This document shows, one piece after another, positions 24,211-32,301 of a DNA stretch of 64,000 bases (its first letter is position 1; every line of letters begins with the position of its first letter). Below the pieces are notes generated by a model, which was not told the origin of the DNA, did no database searches, and saw nothing but the letters and a program-made list of their open reading frames with translations. A program made the position numbers and the translations under genes. The stretch lies in contig NZ_BMRF01000028.1 of NCBI RefSeq assembly GCF_014648495.1, forward strand, positions 33,108 to 97,107, written 5' to 3'. This DNA comes from Actinomadura cremea (GTDB lineage Bacteria > Actinomycetota > Actinomycetes > Streptosporangiales > Streptosporangiaceae).

Positions 24211-25926
24211 GTGCAGAGCATCGCCGAGGTCCGGGCGGCCATGACGGCCCCCGGGCAGCCGTTCGAGATGGACGAGATCGACATCCGCGGGGTGCGGACC
24301 CGCGTGTGGAAGAACGCCCCGCCCACCCTGCGGGACGTGCTGGAGGCGTCCCGCGCCCACGGCGACGCCGACTTCATCGTCTACGAGGACGACCGGCTGA
24401 CCTTCGCCGGCCACTACGCGCGGGCCGCGGCGTTCGCCCGCGCCCTCGTCGAGCGGTACGGGGTCGGCAAGGGCGACCGGGTCGCGATCGCGATGCGCAA
24501 CTACCCGCAGTGGTCGGTGGCGTTCTTCGGCGCGGCCGCCGCGGGCGCCGTCGCGGTCCCGCTGAACGCCTGGTGGAGCGCCGCCGAACTGGAGTACGGG
24601 CTGCGCGACAGCGGCGCGAAGGTGCTGGTCGCCGACGCGCAGCGCGCCGAGCGGCTCGCCGGGGCGCTGCCCGACCTGGGCGCCGCCGTCCTGGTCGCCC
24701 GCCCCGGCGGTGCGCTCCCGCCCGGCGCCGCGGACTTCGACGCCGTCGTCGACGCCGCGCTGGCCGACGCCGGCGGCCCGGCGGCGGCCGTCCCGCCCGG
24801 CGTCGCGCTCGACCCCGAGGACGACGCGACGATCTTCTACACGTCCGGCACCACCGGGCGTCCCAAGGGCGCCCTGGGCACGCACCGCAACATCACCGGC
24901 AACCCGGTCGGCCTGGCCTACGGGCTGGCGTCGGCCGGGCTGCGGGCGGGCCGCGCCCTGGCCGAGCTGATGGCGCCGCAGCGCCGCGTGACGCTGCTGA
25001 GCGTCCCGCTGTTCCACGCCACCGGCTGCCACTCGGTGCTGGTGTCCAGCGCGCTGCAGGGCGGCACCGTCGTGCTGATGTACAAGTGGGACGCCGCCAC
25101 GGCGCTGCGGCTCATCGAGCGCGAGCGCGTCACCGGTTTCGGGGGCGTGCCCACCATGGCCTGGCAGGTGCTGACCTCCCCCGACTTCGACTCCTACGAC
25201 ACCTCCAGCCTCACCGGCGTCAGCTACGGCGGCGCGCCCGCCGCGCCCGCGCTGGTGGACAGGATCCGCGAGCGGCTGCCCGAGCGGGTGCCCGGCAACG
25301 GGTACGGGCTGACCGAGACGTCCTCGGTCACCACCTACAACGGCGGTGTGAACTACCTGGAACATCCCGACAGCGTCGGCCCGCCGGTGGCGGTCTGCGA
25401 TGTGCGGGTCGTCGGCCCCGACGGCGCCGACCTGCCCGCGGGCGAGGTCGGCGAGCTGCTGATCAAGGGGCCCAACGTCATCAAGGGCTACTGGAACCGT
25501 CCCGAGGAGACCGCCCGCGCGTTCGTGGACGGCTGGTTCCACAGCGGCGACCTGGCCCGCGTGGACGACGACGGCTTCGTCTACATCGTCGACAGGGCCA
25601 AGGACATGCTGATCCGGGGCGGGGAGAACGTGTACTGCGCCGAGGTCGAGGCGGCCCTGTACGAGCATCCGCGGGTGGCCGACTGCGCGGTGATCGGCGT
25701 CCCGCACGACGTGCTGGGCGAGGAGGTCGGCGCCGTGGTCGTCCCGCGGCCCGGCGCGTCCCTCACCGCCGAGGACGCGCGGGAGTTCCTGGCCGGGCGG
25801 ATCGCGGCGTTCAAGGTGCCGTCGCACTGGTGGTTCCGCGGCGAGGGCCTGCCCCGCAACCCCGGCGGGAAGATCCTCAAGACGCGGCTGCGGGAGGAGC
25901 TGCTCGCCGCTCCCCCGGTAGCGTGA
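24211..25926 (+). CDS. Acyl-CoA synthetase (class I adenylate-forming enzyme)
   Basis: 571 residues from GTG 24211, ribosome site TGGAGGC. The P-loop-like motif FYTSGTTGRPKGA, A4/A5 motifs (GYGLTETSS), A7 (HSGDLARVDDDG) and the A10 lysine in PRNPGGKILKTRLRE are all present. It activates a carboxylic acid with ATP and loads it on CoA. A N-terminal extension of about 40 residues (DEIDIRGVRTRVWKNAP) is a feature of a FadD-like actinobacterial subgroup. Only four bases separate it from a RidA gene, so the two are one operon. Confidence 0.92.
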   Translation: MQSIAEVRAAMTAPGQPFEMDEIDIRGVRTRVWKNAPPTLRDVLEASRAHGDADFIVYEDDRLTFAGHYARAAAFARALVERYGVGKGDRVAIAMRNYPQWSVAFFGAAAAGAVAVPLNAWWSAAELEYGLRDSGAKVLVADAQRAERLAGALPDLGAAVLVARPGGALPPGAADFDAVVDAALADAGGPAAAVPPGVALDPEDDATIFYTSGTTGRPKGALGTHRNITGNPVGLAYGLASAGLRAGRALAELMAPQRRVTLLSVPLFHATGCHSVLVSSALQGGTVVLMYKWDAATALRLIERERVTGFGGVPTMAWQVLTSPDFDSYDTSSLTGVSYGGAPAAPALVDRIRERLPERVPGNGYGLTETSSVTTYNGGVNYLEHPDSVGPPVAVCDVRVVGPDGADLPAGEVGELLIKGPNVIKGYWNRPEETARAFVDGWFHSGDLARVDDDGFVYIVDRAKDMLIRGGENVYCAEVEAALYEHPRVADCAVIGVPHDVLGEEVGAVVVPRPGASLTAEDAREFLAGRIAAFKVPSHWWFRGEGLPRNPGGKILKTRLREELLAAPPVA

Positions 25927-25930
25927 CCGG

Positions 25931-26365
25931 GTGAACGATCATGATCCGCGCGACGGGACGGGAATCCGGGAGATCAACGCGCCGGGGCTGCCGCCCGGCC
26001 CCGGCTACAGCCACGCGGTCTCGGCGGACGCGGCGGGGCGGCTGGTCGTCCTCAGCGGCCAGATCGCCTTGGACGGCGACGGGAACCTGGTGGGGCGAGG
26101 TGACCTGGAGGCCCAGACCCGGCAGGTGTTCGCCAACCTCACGGCGGCGCTGACCGCCGCCGGGGCGCGCTGGGAGCACGTCGTGCGGCTGGGCTACTTC
26201 CTGCTGGACGCCGGGTGGGTCGGGGTGGTGCGGGCGGTCCGGGAGGAGATGCTCCCGGACGGGCTCGCGCCCGCGGCGTCGCTGGTCGAGGTGCGGCGGC
26301 TGGTCCGCGACGATCTGCTGGTGGAGATCGAGGCGACGGCCGTCGTCCCGCCCGGCGGCGCGTGA
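25931..26365 (+). CDS. RidA family protein (Rid/YjgF/UK114)
   Basis: 144 residues with the RidA fold pattern: INAPGLPPGPGYSHAVSADA, LVVLSGQIALDGDGNLVG, TRQVFANLTAALTAAGARWE and the C-terminal VEIEATAVVP. The archetype deaminates reactive enamines/imines; here the arginine of the active-site segment is less clear (ASLVEVRRLVRDDLLVEIEA), so a Rid-like role without deaminase activity is possible. It follows the acyl-CoA synthetase by four bases and is ended by the hairpin at 26409. Confidence 0.88.
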   Translation: MNDHDPRDGTGIREINAPGLPPGPGYSHAVSADAAGRLVVLSGQIALDGDGNLVGRGDLEAQTRQVFANLTAALTAAGARWEHVVRLGYFLLDAGWVGVVRAVREEMLPDGLAPAASLVEVRRLVRDDLLVEIEATAVVPPGGA

Positions 26366-26408
26366 GCGACGTCGCGGGCAGGACGCGCGGCGCGGGCCGG
26401 CGCGCGAA

Positions 26409-26448
26409 GGCGGGGCGTCCCGGGAGCCGGCTCCCGGGACGCCCCGCC
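26409..26448. terminator. Perfect 40-base palindrome, two-way terminator
   Basis: Positions 26409-26428 are the exact reverse complement of 26429-26448 (20-base arms; the loop is formed by the centre). It sits between the stop of the RidA gene on the plus strand and the stop of the converging TerD gene, so it can end both. Confidence 0.8.
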
Positions 26449-26465
26449 GTCCGCCTGCGCGTGCG

Positions 26466-27041
26466 TCAGACGTTCACGCCGAAGTCGGACGCGATGCCCG
26501 TCAGGCCCGAGGCGTAGCCCTGGCCGACGGCGCGGAACTTCCACTCGTCGCCGTTGCGGTACAGCTCCCCGAAGACCATCGCGGTCTCGGTCGAGGCGTC
26601 CTCCGACAGGTCGTAGCGCGCGATCTCGCTGTTGTCGGCCTGGTTCACCACGCGGATGAACGCGTTGCGGACCTGGCCGAAGTTCTGCTGGCGGCTGTCG
26701 GCGTCGTAGATCGACACCGGGAACACGATCTTGCTGACCTCGGCCGGGACGGTCGACAGGCCGACCTTGATCTGCTCGTCGTCGCCCTCGCCCTCACCGG
26801 TGAGGTTGTCGCCGGTGTGCTCGACCGAGCCGTCGGGGCTCTTGAGGTTGTTGAAGAAGATGAAGTGCTGGTCCGACAGCACCCGGTTCTCGGCCGAGAG
26901 CAGCAGGGCGCTGGCGTCCAGGTCGAAGTCGCTCCCGGTCGTGGTGCGCACGTCCCAGCCCAGACCCACCACCACGGCGGTCAGTCCGGGAGCCTCCTTC
27001 GTCAGCGAGACGTTGCCGCCCTTGCTCAGACTGACTCCCAC
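26466..27041 (-). CDS. TerD family protein
   Basis: 191 residues from GTG 27041 with ACGGAGGT upstream. The family signature is intact: [40 protein letters not shown], the acidic calcium-site region ([18 protein letters not shown]) and the C-terminal [17 protein letters not shown]. TerD proteins bind calcium and belong to stress/tellurite-resistance and, in Streptomyces, differentiation-linked sets. It is single here, with no terZABC partners nearby. Confidence 0.94.
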   Translation of the reverse strand: MGVSLSKGGNVSLTKEAPGLTAVVVGLGWDVRTTTGSDFDLDASALLLSAENRVLSDQHFIFFNNLKSPDGSVEHTGDNLTGEGEGDDEQIKVGLSTVPAEVSKIVFPVSIYDADSRQQNFGQVRNAFIRVVNQADNSEIARYDLSEDASTETAMVFGELYRNGDEWKFRAVGQGYASGLTGIASDFGVNV

Positions 27042-27236
27042 TGTTGCTACCTCCGTATCGACGGCGGGTGCCGGTCACCCGCGCGGGTCTCCTACGAGAA
27101 CGGTAGTCACCTCGCGCGGGTTCCCCCGCATCCTTGGGCAAGTCGCGGCGTGGCGTGCACTTTTGTCCCATTTGACCGTCCTGTTGCGTGCCGTCCGACC
27201 GTCCGGGCGGGCGACGCGGACGGTCGGGCGGGCGCG

Positions 27237-29144
27237 TCAGGCGTCGAGGAAGGCGGTGGGGGCGGTGATCTCGGCGGGCAGGTCGAACCCCGCGGCCAGG
27301 TCCCCGGCCCGCGGGGCCAGCTCGGCGCAGACCCGGCGCCGCGCCGCCCACGCCTCGTCCAGCGCGCCGGGCGGCAGCACCCCCTCGTTGAGCAGGGCGG
27401 CGGCGCGGCGGTCGATCCAGTCGAGGGCGTGCAGGGTCAGCACCGGCCGCAGCGCCGCCGGGCCGGTGTCCAGGGCGCGGCCGAGGATCTCCAGGGTGAT
27501 GCGGTCGGCGCAGGCGGTGGCGGTGCGGGCGGCCAGGACGAGGTTGTCGTTCCACGCGGTGAACGCGTCGGCGCCCCCGTCGCGGGCGGCGGCGACGCGC
27601 GCGGCGAGCCGGTCGCGCATCCGCCGCTCGGTCTCGCCCGCCAGCCACCGCCACACCGCGGGCGAGGCGAGGTCGCCGCCGTCGGGCGGGCCGGGTTCGG
27701 CGGGCGGGGGCGTGTAGCGGTCCAGGTCGGCCATCGCGCGGGCGGTGTCGTAGAGGATCAGCTCGTTGTCGCCACCGGCGTTCATGTAGGCGTGGGTCAG
27801 GCCCCGGTAGGCGTTGAGCCGCTCGACGGCGGCGAAGCCGGGGGCGCCGCTGTGCACGCGGCAGGCCGACACGGTCTCCTGCGCCTGGACGGTCGCGGCG
27901 GCCTTCAGCAGCGCCAGGTCCCGGTCGACGGCCGACCAGGGCGCCCACGCGGTGTCGGGCCCGGCGCCGCCCGCGGTCGCGCCGGGCGCGTCGGCGGAGG
28001 TGCGGCGGGCCTGGACGTGCGCGGCGACGGCGGTGAGCGCGTACCCGGACGCGATGGCGCCCAGCACCGCCTCCCGCTGGTTGGCGTAGTCGGTGAGGGC
28101 GCGGCGGGGCGCGAGCCGCCCGAGGGTGGCGCGGCCCGCCGAGTGCGCGAGCAGCATCCCGGCGGACGCGCGGGTGATCGCGGCCGAGGCGGAGATGACG
28201 GCCCGCCACACCGCGGGCGCGATCGCCATCGAGCGGGTGAGCCGCGCGGCCGGGGTCCCGGCGGGGTCGTGGAAGGCGCCGTCGGGGCCGATGGACGCGC
28301 CGTCGCGCAGCCACGCCTCGCGGGGGACGTGGAGCCCGTCGAGGCGGACGGCGCCGTAGTCGATCTGCAGGCCGGTCGTCTCGGGCGCGGGGACGATGCG
28401 GACGCCGTCGGTGATGCGGCCGCCGGGTCCGCGCAGCGGCACCATGAACACGAACACGCCGCGTTCGGCGCCGCCGTGCTCCAGGGTTGCGTAGACGGCG
28501 GCGGTCTTGGGCAGTGCGGGGTGGGCGGTGTTGGTGGGGAACTTGGCGGCCTCCGCGTCGGGGGTGGTGAGGACGAACCCGCCGGTGGCGGGGTCGTGGC
28601 GCGCGATCGTCCGGGGCGACAGGTGGCTGTTGCTGCGGCCGACCTCGGTCATCAGCAGGGTGCCGAAGGAGTCCATCGACGCCAGTGCGGCGCCCGCCGC
28701 GCCGCCGGGGCCGTCCTGCCCGGCGCCGAACCGCAGGACCGGCCCGTAGGCGAGGGTGTAGTGCAGCATCGTGACGTGGAACAGGGCGGGGTCGGCGATC
28801 GCGGCGCGTTCCAGCAGCGCGCACAGCAGCGGCGGGTCGTCCAGGAGTTCGGCGGCGGGCGGGGCGGCGAGCCCGGCGCGGCGCAGCCGCGCGTAGGTGA
28901 GGGCCTGGTGTTCGCGGGCGGTGAGCCCGTCGGGGTAGGTGAAGCAGTCGGCGGGGACGGCCTCGGCGATCCGCCGCCGGGCCGCGTCGTCGCGGGCGCC
29001 GCCCCGCGCGAAGGCCAGGAGGGCGGGGTCGGGGACGCCGTCCGCGCTCATCGGCTCCCCCTCCGGGCCCGCCGGGTCCGGAGGGTCCGCCGGGGGTGTC
29101 GTGTCCGTGGTGCCGTGCGTGGTGCCGTGCGTGGTGTCGGTCAT
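27237..29144 (-). CDS. Acyl-CoA oxidase/dehydrogenase family protein
   Basis: 635 residues from ATG 29144, the length of acyl-CoA oxidases rather than short dehydrogenases. After a Thr/Pro/Asp-rich start comes the helical N-domain, then the flavin-side motif FGTLLMTEVGRSNS and a beta domain (GVFVFMVPLRGPGGRITDGV, IDYGAVRLDGLHVPREAWL), and a long helical C-half with QAQETVSACRVHSGAPGF, followed by a NAYRGLTHAYMNAGGDNELI stretch. It should introduce a double bond into an acyl thioester with FAD. It lies 14 bases downstream of the acyltransferase gene on the same strand, forming a pair. Confidence 0.85.
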   Translation of the reverse strand: MTDTTHGTTHGTTDTTPPADPPDPAGPEGEPMSADGVPDPALLAFARGGARDDAARRRIAEAVPADCFTYPDGLTAREHQALTYARLRRAGLAAPPAAELLDDPPLLCALLERAAIADPALFHVTMLHYTLAYGPVLRFGAGQDGPGGAAGAALASMDSFGTLLMTEVGRSNSHLSPRTIARHDPATGGFVLTTPDAEAAKFPTNTAHPALPKTAAVYATLEHGGAERGVFVFMVPLRGPGGRITDGVRIVPAPETTGLQIDYGAVRLDGLHVPREAWLRDGASIGPDGAFHDPAGTPAARLTRSMAIAPAVWRAVISASAAITRASAGMLLAHSAGRATLGRLAPRRALTDYANQREAVLGAIASGYALTAVAAHVQARRTSADAPGATAGGAGPDTAWAPWSAVDRDLALLKAAATVQAQETVSACRVHSGAPGFAAVERLNAYRGLTHAYMNAGGDNELILYDTARAMADLDRYTPPPAEPGPPDGGDLASPAVWRWLAGETERRMRDRLAARVAAARDGGADAFTAWNDNLVLAARTATACADRITLEILGRALDTGPAALRPVLTLHALDWIDRRAAALLNEGVLPPGALDEAWAARRRVCAELAPRAGDLAAGFDLPAEITAPTAFLDA

Positions 29145-29158
29145 CGCGGCTGCTCCCG

Positions 29159-30199
29159 TCAGGCGGAGGGGTCGGTGATCGCGCTGGAGGCGGCCTTGCC
29201 GGACGGCGGGGCGGGCCGGCCGCCGCCGGGGCGGCGGGGCCGGTCGCGCAGCGGTACGAGGGTACGGGCGCCGGGCAGGGTGAGGCGGGCGCACTGGCAC
29301 AGCGCGTCGCCGGGACCGGCCTCGGTGAACACGGTCGCGCCCGCGGCGGCGACCGCGCGCAGCGTCTCGGGGAGCCGGACGGGCTTGACGATGCAGTCGG
29401 CCAGCGCCCGGTGCAGGTCGTCGTCGTCGCGGTAGGCGCGGCCGCGCACCGGGGAGTGCACGGCGATCTCCAGCGGCCGCTGCGGGAACGCGCGGATGGC
29501 GTCGTACCACTCGTCGTCGGCGCCGGCCATCGCGGGATGGTGCGACAGGTAGGGGACGGCGAGCCGGACGGCGCGGACCCCGCCGTCGCGGGCGGCGTCC
29601 AGGACCTTCTCCAGCGGCGCGTCCGGCCCGGAGACCACCGTGACGCCGGGGGCGTTGAGGCAGGCGACGACGACGTCGGGCGTCCCGGCGGCGGCGATGC
29701 GGTCGCGGGCGCCGTCCTCCCCGGTCTCCAGCAGCGCCATGCCGCCGCCGGCGCCGCGGCGGGCCAGGACGTCCACGAGCGCGACGGCCATGCGGGCGCC
29801 GTCGGCGACGGTGAACACGCCCGCCGACACCGTCGCGGCGATCTCGCCGAAGCTCTGCCCGACGGCGATGCGGGGCGCCGCCCCGGCGGTGCGCAGCGCG
29901 CGGTCGACGGCGACGGACGCGGCGTACCCGCACAGCTGGGCGACGCCGGGGGCGCGGGCCGCCTCGCGGTAGGCGGCGGGGTCCTCCAGCAGGATCCGCC
30001 GCAGAGACGGCCATCCGGTGCGGGGCAGGCCCTCCTGGACGGCGTCCAGGACGTCGGCGACCGCGCGGGCGGCGGCGGGTCCCGATCCGGCGAGGGCGGG
30101 GAGGTCGGGGACGGCGGCCGATCCGGTTCCGGCGAACAGGAACGCGCACACGTCGTCGGGCTTGAGCTCGTCGGCCGGGCGGAAAGAGGACGAGGCCAC
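29159..30199 (-). CDS. Malonyl-CoA/acyl-CoA:ACP acyltransferase-like protein
   Basis: 346 residues from GTG 30199, ribosome site AAGGAGA. FabD-like acyltransferase with nucleophile motif GQSFGE (S116; the usual His of GHSxGE is Gln) and the partner histidine in LSHHPAM (H220). It may load acyl groups from CoA to a carrier protein, or hydrolyse wrong starters, as shown for acyltransferase homologues paired with KASIII in some type II polyketide systems. It starts divergently from a KASIII gene with an operator array between them. No carrier protein gene is nearby. Confidence 0.86.
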   Translation of the reverse strand: MASSSFRPADELKPDDVCAFLFAGTGSAAVPDLPALAGSGPAAARAVADVLDAVQEGLPRTGWPSLRRILLEDPAAYREAARAPGVAQLCGYAASVAVDRALRTAGAAPRIAVGQSFGEIAATVSAGVFTVADGARMAVALVDVLARRGAGGGMALLETGEDGARDRIAAAGTPDVVVACLNAPGVTVVSGPDAPLEKVLDAARDGGVRAVRLAVPYLSHHPAMAGADDEWYDAIRAFPQRPLEIAVHSPVRGRAYRDDDDLHRALADCIVKPVRLPETLRAVAAAGATVFTEAGPGDALCQCARLTLPGARTLVPLRDRPRRPGGGRPAPPSGKAASSAITDPSA

Positions 30200-30549
30200 G
30201 CGGTGTCTCCTTACCTGGAAGGAAGACTCTCATTTCTTTTCGGATAATGGCCGCTGAACATCTCGATATGGAACGGAAATCCCGAAATGGGATTATTCCC
30301 TTATGGGATCGGCCTGGCAACCGTCGGCGGCACGTCCGGAAACACGGATCCGCGAGGATCCGCGCGCCCGGAACGTCCGGCGGAACGACCGATCGAGCGG
30401 CCGCGGGAGCGGCCGGGGACCGATGGCGTGAACCGATCGACGACAGCCCGACGACGCGGCGAGCCGGGGACACGGCCGTCCGACGACACCAGCCGAGAAT
30501 GCAGCCGACCACGATCACCGGCAGCGCGCCGGGTGCGAGGGAGCGACGC
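30200..30549. other. Divergent control region between acyltransferase and KASIII genes
   Basis: About 350 bases without a supported gene. The left third is AT-rich for this genome (TTTCTTTTCGGATAATGG near 30232-30250) and holds an array of inverted TCCC/GGGA half-sites. The right part is ordinary GC-rich leader DNA of the KASIII gene. Confidence 0.65.
30278..30308. promoter_or_regulatory. Alternating TCCC/GGGA half-sites, operator candidate
   Basis: Two inverted repeats lie in a row: AATCCC-GAAAT-GGGATT (30278-30294) and TCCC-TTAT-GGGA (30297-30308); the inner pair GGGATTATTCCC is also an inverted repeat. ATGGGAT repeats directly with a 16-base period. The array lies 80 bases before the acyltransferase start and 240 bases before the KASIII start, and looks like a cooperative regulator site. 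No regulator gene is adjacent. Confidence 0.6.
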
Positions 30550-31620
30550 ATGACCTGGCCGAAGCAGCGACCACAGACCGGGCCGCGGCATCCCGGACCG
30601 CAGGACACCGCACCGACCGGGCGGGCCCCGGGCTGGGCGATCCGCGGCACCGGCTCCCACCTGCCGCGGCGGCGGGTCCGCAGCGAGGAGGTGTCGCGCT
30701 CGCTGGGCCTGGACCCCGGCTGGATCGAGCGCCGCACCGGGATCCGCGAACGCCGCGTCGCCGCGGACGCCGAGGCGTCCTCGGACCTGGCCGCGCAGGC
30801 CGCCCGCCGCGCCCTGGCCGACGCCGGGGTCCGCCCCGACGAGGTCGGCCTGATCGTGCTGGGCACCTCGACGCCCGACGAACTCGGCCCGTCCACCGCC
30901 TGCCGCGTCCAGGCGCTGCTGGGCGCCCGGCACGCCGCCGCGTTCGACGTCGCCGCCGCCTGCAGCGGCTTCGTCTACGGGCTGCAGACCGCCGTCGGCT
31001 GGCTGGCCACCCAGCACGGCGCGCCCCCGTGCGCGCTGGTCATCGGTGTGGAGGTGTACTCCAAGTTCCTCGACCCCGGCGACCGCGGGACGGCCGCGCT
31101 GTTCGGCGACGGCGCCGCCGCGGCGGTCGTGGGGCCCGCCCCGTCCCCCTGCGGCATCGGGCCGATCACGCTCGGCTCCGACGGCACCCGCGCCGGCGAC
31201 GTGCTGATCCCCGCGGGCGGCGGCCGCCGCCCCGCGTCGCCCGAAACGCTGGCCGGGCGCGGGCACACCATCCACATGGACGGCCGCGCGGTCCGCGACT
31301 TCATCACCGCGACGTTCCCGCGGCTGGTGGCCGAGGCGGTGGACGACGCCGGGATCAAGCCCGCCGACCTGGCGCTGGTCGTGCCGCACCAGCCCAACCC
31401 GGCGCTGGTCGCCTCGCTGGCTCCCGACGCCGGGCTGGACCCCGGGCAGCTGGCCATCGCCGGCCACGACGTCGGCAACATCGGCGCCGCGAGCCTCCCC
31501 TACGCGCTCGACACCGCGCTGCGCGCCCGTCCGGCCGCGCCCGGCGACCTGGTGCTGCTGGCGGGGTTCGGCGCGGGCCTGACCTGGGGGCGCACGATCA
31601 TCACCTGGCCCCCGTCCTGA
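30550..31620 (+). CDS. Beta-ketoacyl-ACP synthase III (KASIII/FabH-like)
   Basis: 356 residues, ATG 30550 after GGGAG. Thiolase-fold KASIII with full triad C138 (FDVAAACSGFVYG), H280 (VVPHQPNPAL) and N310 (HDVGNIGAASLPY). It condenses an acyl-CoA starter with malonyl-ACP, or in related enzymes performs acyl transfer. The family arginine at the CoA entrance is seen in WIERRTGIRERR. It is divergent from the acyltransferase/acyl-CoA oxidase-like pair, so the three probably act together on a small acyl product. A 27-residue N-terminal extension precedes the core. Confidence 0.92.
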   Translation: MTWPKQRPQTGPRHPGPQDTAPTGRAPGWAIRGTGSHLPRRRVRSEEVSRSLGLDPGWIERRTGIRERRVAADAEASSDLAAQAARRALADAGVRPDEVGLIVLGTSTPDELGPSTACRVQALLGARHAAAFDVAAACSGFVYGLQTAVGWLATQHGAPPCALVIGVEVYSKFLDPGDRGTAALFGDGAAAAVVGPAPSPCGIGPITLGSDGTRAGDVLIPAGGGRRPASPETLAGRGHTIHMDGRAVRDFITATFPRLVAEAVDDAGIKPADLALVVPHQPNPALVASLAPDAGLDPGQLAIAGHDVGNIGAASLPYALDTALRARPAAPGDLVLLAGFGAGLTWGRTIITWPPS

Positions 31621-31633
31621 TCCCGGAACGCGC

Positions 31634-31682
31634 GTGACGGCGGGCGGGCCGGGACGCCGCGTCCCGGCCCGCCCGCCGTCAC
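31634..31682. terminator. Perfect 23-bp stem hairpin, two-way terminator
   Basis: 31634-31656 is the exact reverse complement of 31660-31682, with a 3-base loop (CCG). It lies between the KASIII stop and the stop of the converging DoxX gene. Confidence 0.8.
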
Positions 31683-31694
31683 GGGCCCGCGCCG

Positions 31695-32147
31695 TCAGCG
31701 GCGCAGCGAGCCCAGCAGCGCGCGGGTCTCGGCGCGGCGGTCCCAGGCGACGGCGATGAACACGGCGCCGAGCGCGGCCGGGAACAGCGCCCACGCGGGC
31801 TCGAACACCAGGAGCTGGACGAGCACGGCGCCGATCATCAGGCCGACCAGGCCGGTCGCGGCGAGCCCCGCCAGCCGCGGGACCACCAGGCCGATCGCGC
31901 CCGCCACCTCGACGGCGCCGACGAAGTACCGCATCAGGTCGCTCCAGCCGAGCAGGGCGAAGGACTCGACGGCGTCCGCCTGCCCGACGAGCTTCGGCAG
32001 CCCCGACGCGACGAGCAGGAACACCGCGATCAAGATCTGCGCGCCCCACAGGACGCGCCGCACGGTGCTGCGACGTCCGGCGGCGCCCTCGGTCACGGCG
32101 GCGGTGGCGGCGGGGGCGGGGGCGGCGGGGATCTGGGTGGCGGTCAT
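31695..32147 (-). CDS. DoxX family membrane protein
   Basis: 150 residues from ATG 32147. A Pro/Ala-rich cytoplasmic start, then four membrane helices with the DoxX layout: QILIAVFLLVASGLPKLVGQ, the loop AVESFALLGWSDLMRYFVGA, EVAGAIGLVVPRLAGLAATG, and the final pair. DoxX-type proteins are linked to quinone or redox and thiosulfate functions, but most are uncharacterised. A single gene, with the seven-gene operon ending 155 bases upstream. Confidence 0.85.
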   Translation of the reverse strand: MTATQIPAAPAPAATAAVTEGAAGRRSTVRRVLWGAQILIAVFLLVASGLPKLVGQADAVESFALLGWSDLMRYFVGAVEVAGAIGLVVPRLAGLAATGLVGLMIGAVLVQLLVFEPAWALFPAALGAVFIAVAWDRRAETRALLGSLRR

Positions 32148-32301
32148 GGCGGTGGCCCTTCCGTGCGGTGTCTCATCGGCCTCTCACTGATATGTCGCAC
32201 GGGCCGCCGCCGGATCGACATCCCCCCGGACTTTTCTCCAGATTTTCCGGACGCGCCGTCTCCGCAGGTCAGCGCTCCACCGCATCACCGGGGGCCGGCG
32301 G

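Noticed and set aside
26466-27041. A tellurite-resistance (ter) operon
   Set aside because: Only one TerD protein is present and no TerB, TerC or other Ter partners in the window.
27237-31620. A complete type II polyketide gene cluster
   Set aside because: No KS-alpha/KS-beta, ACP, ketoreductase or cyclase genes flank the KASIII/acyltransferase pair.
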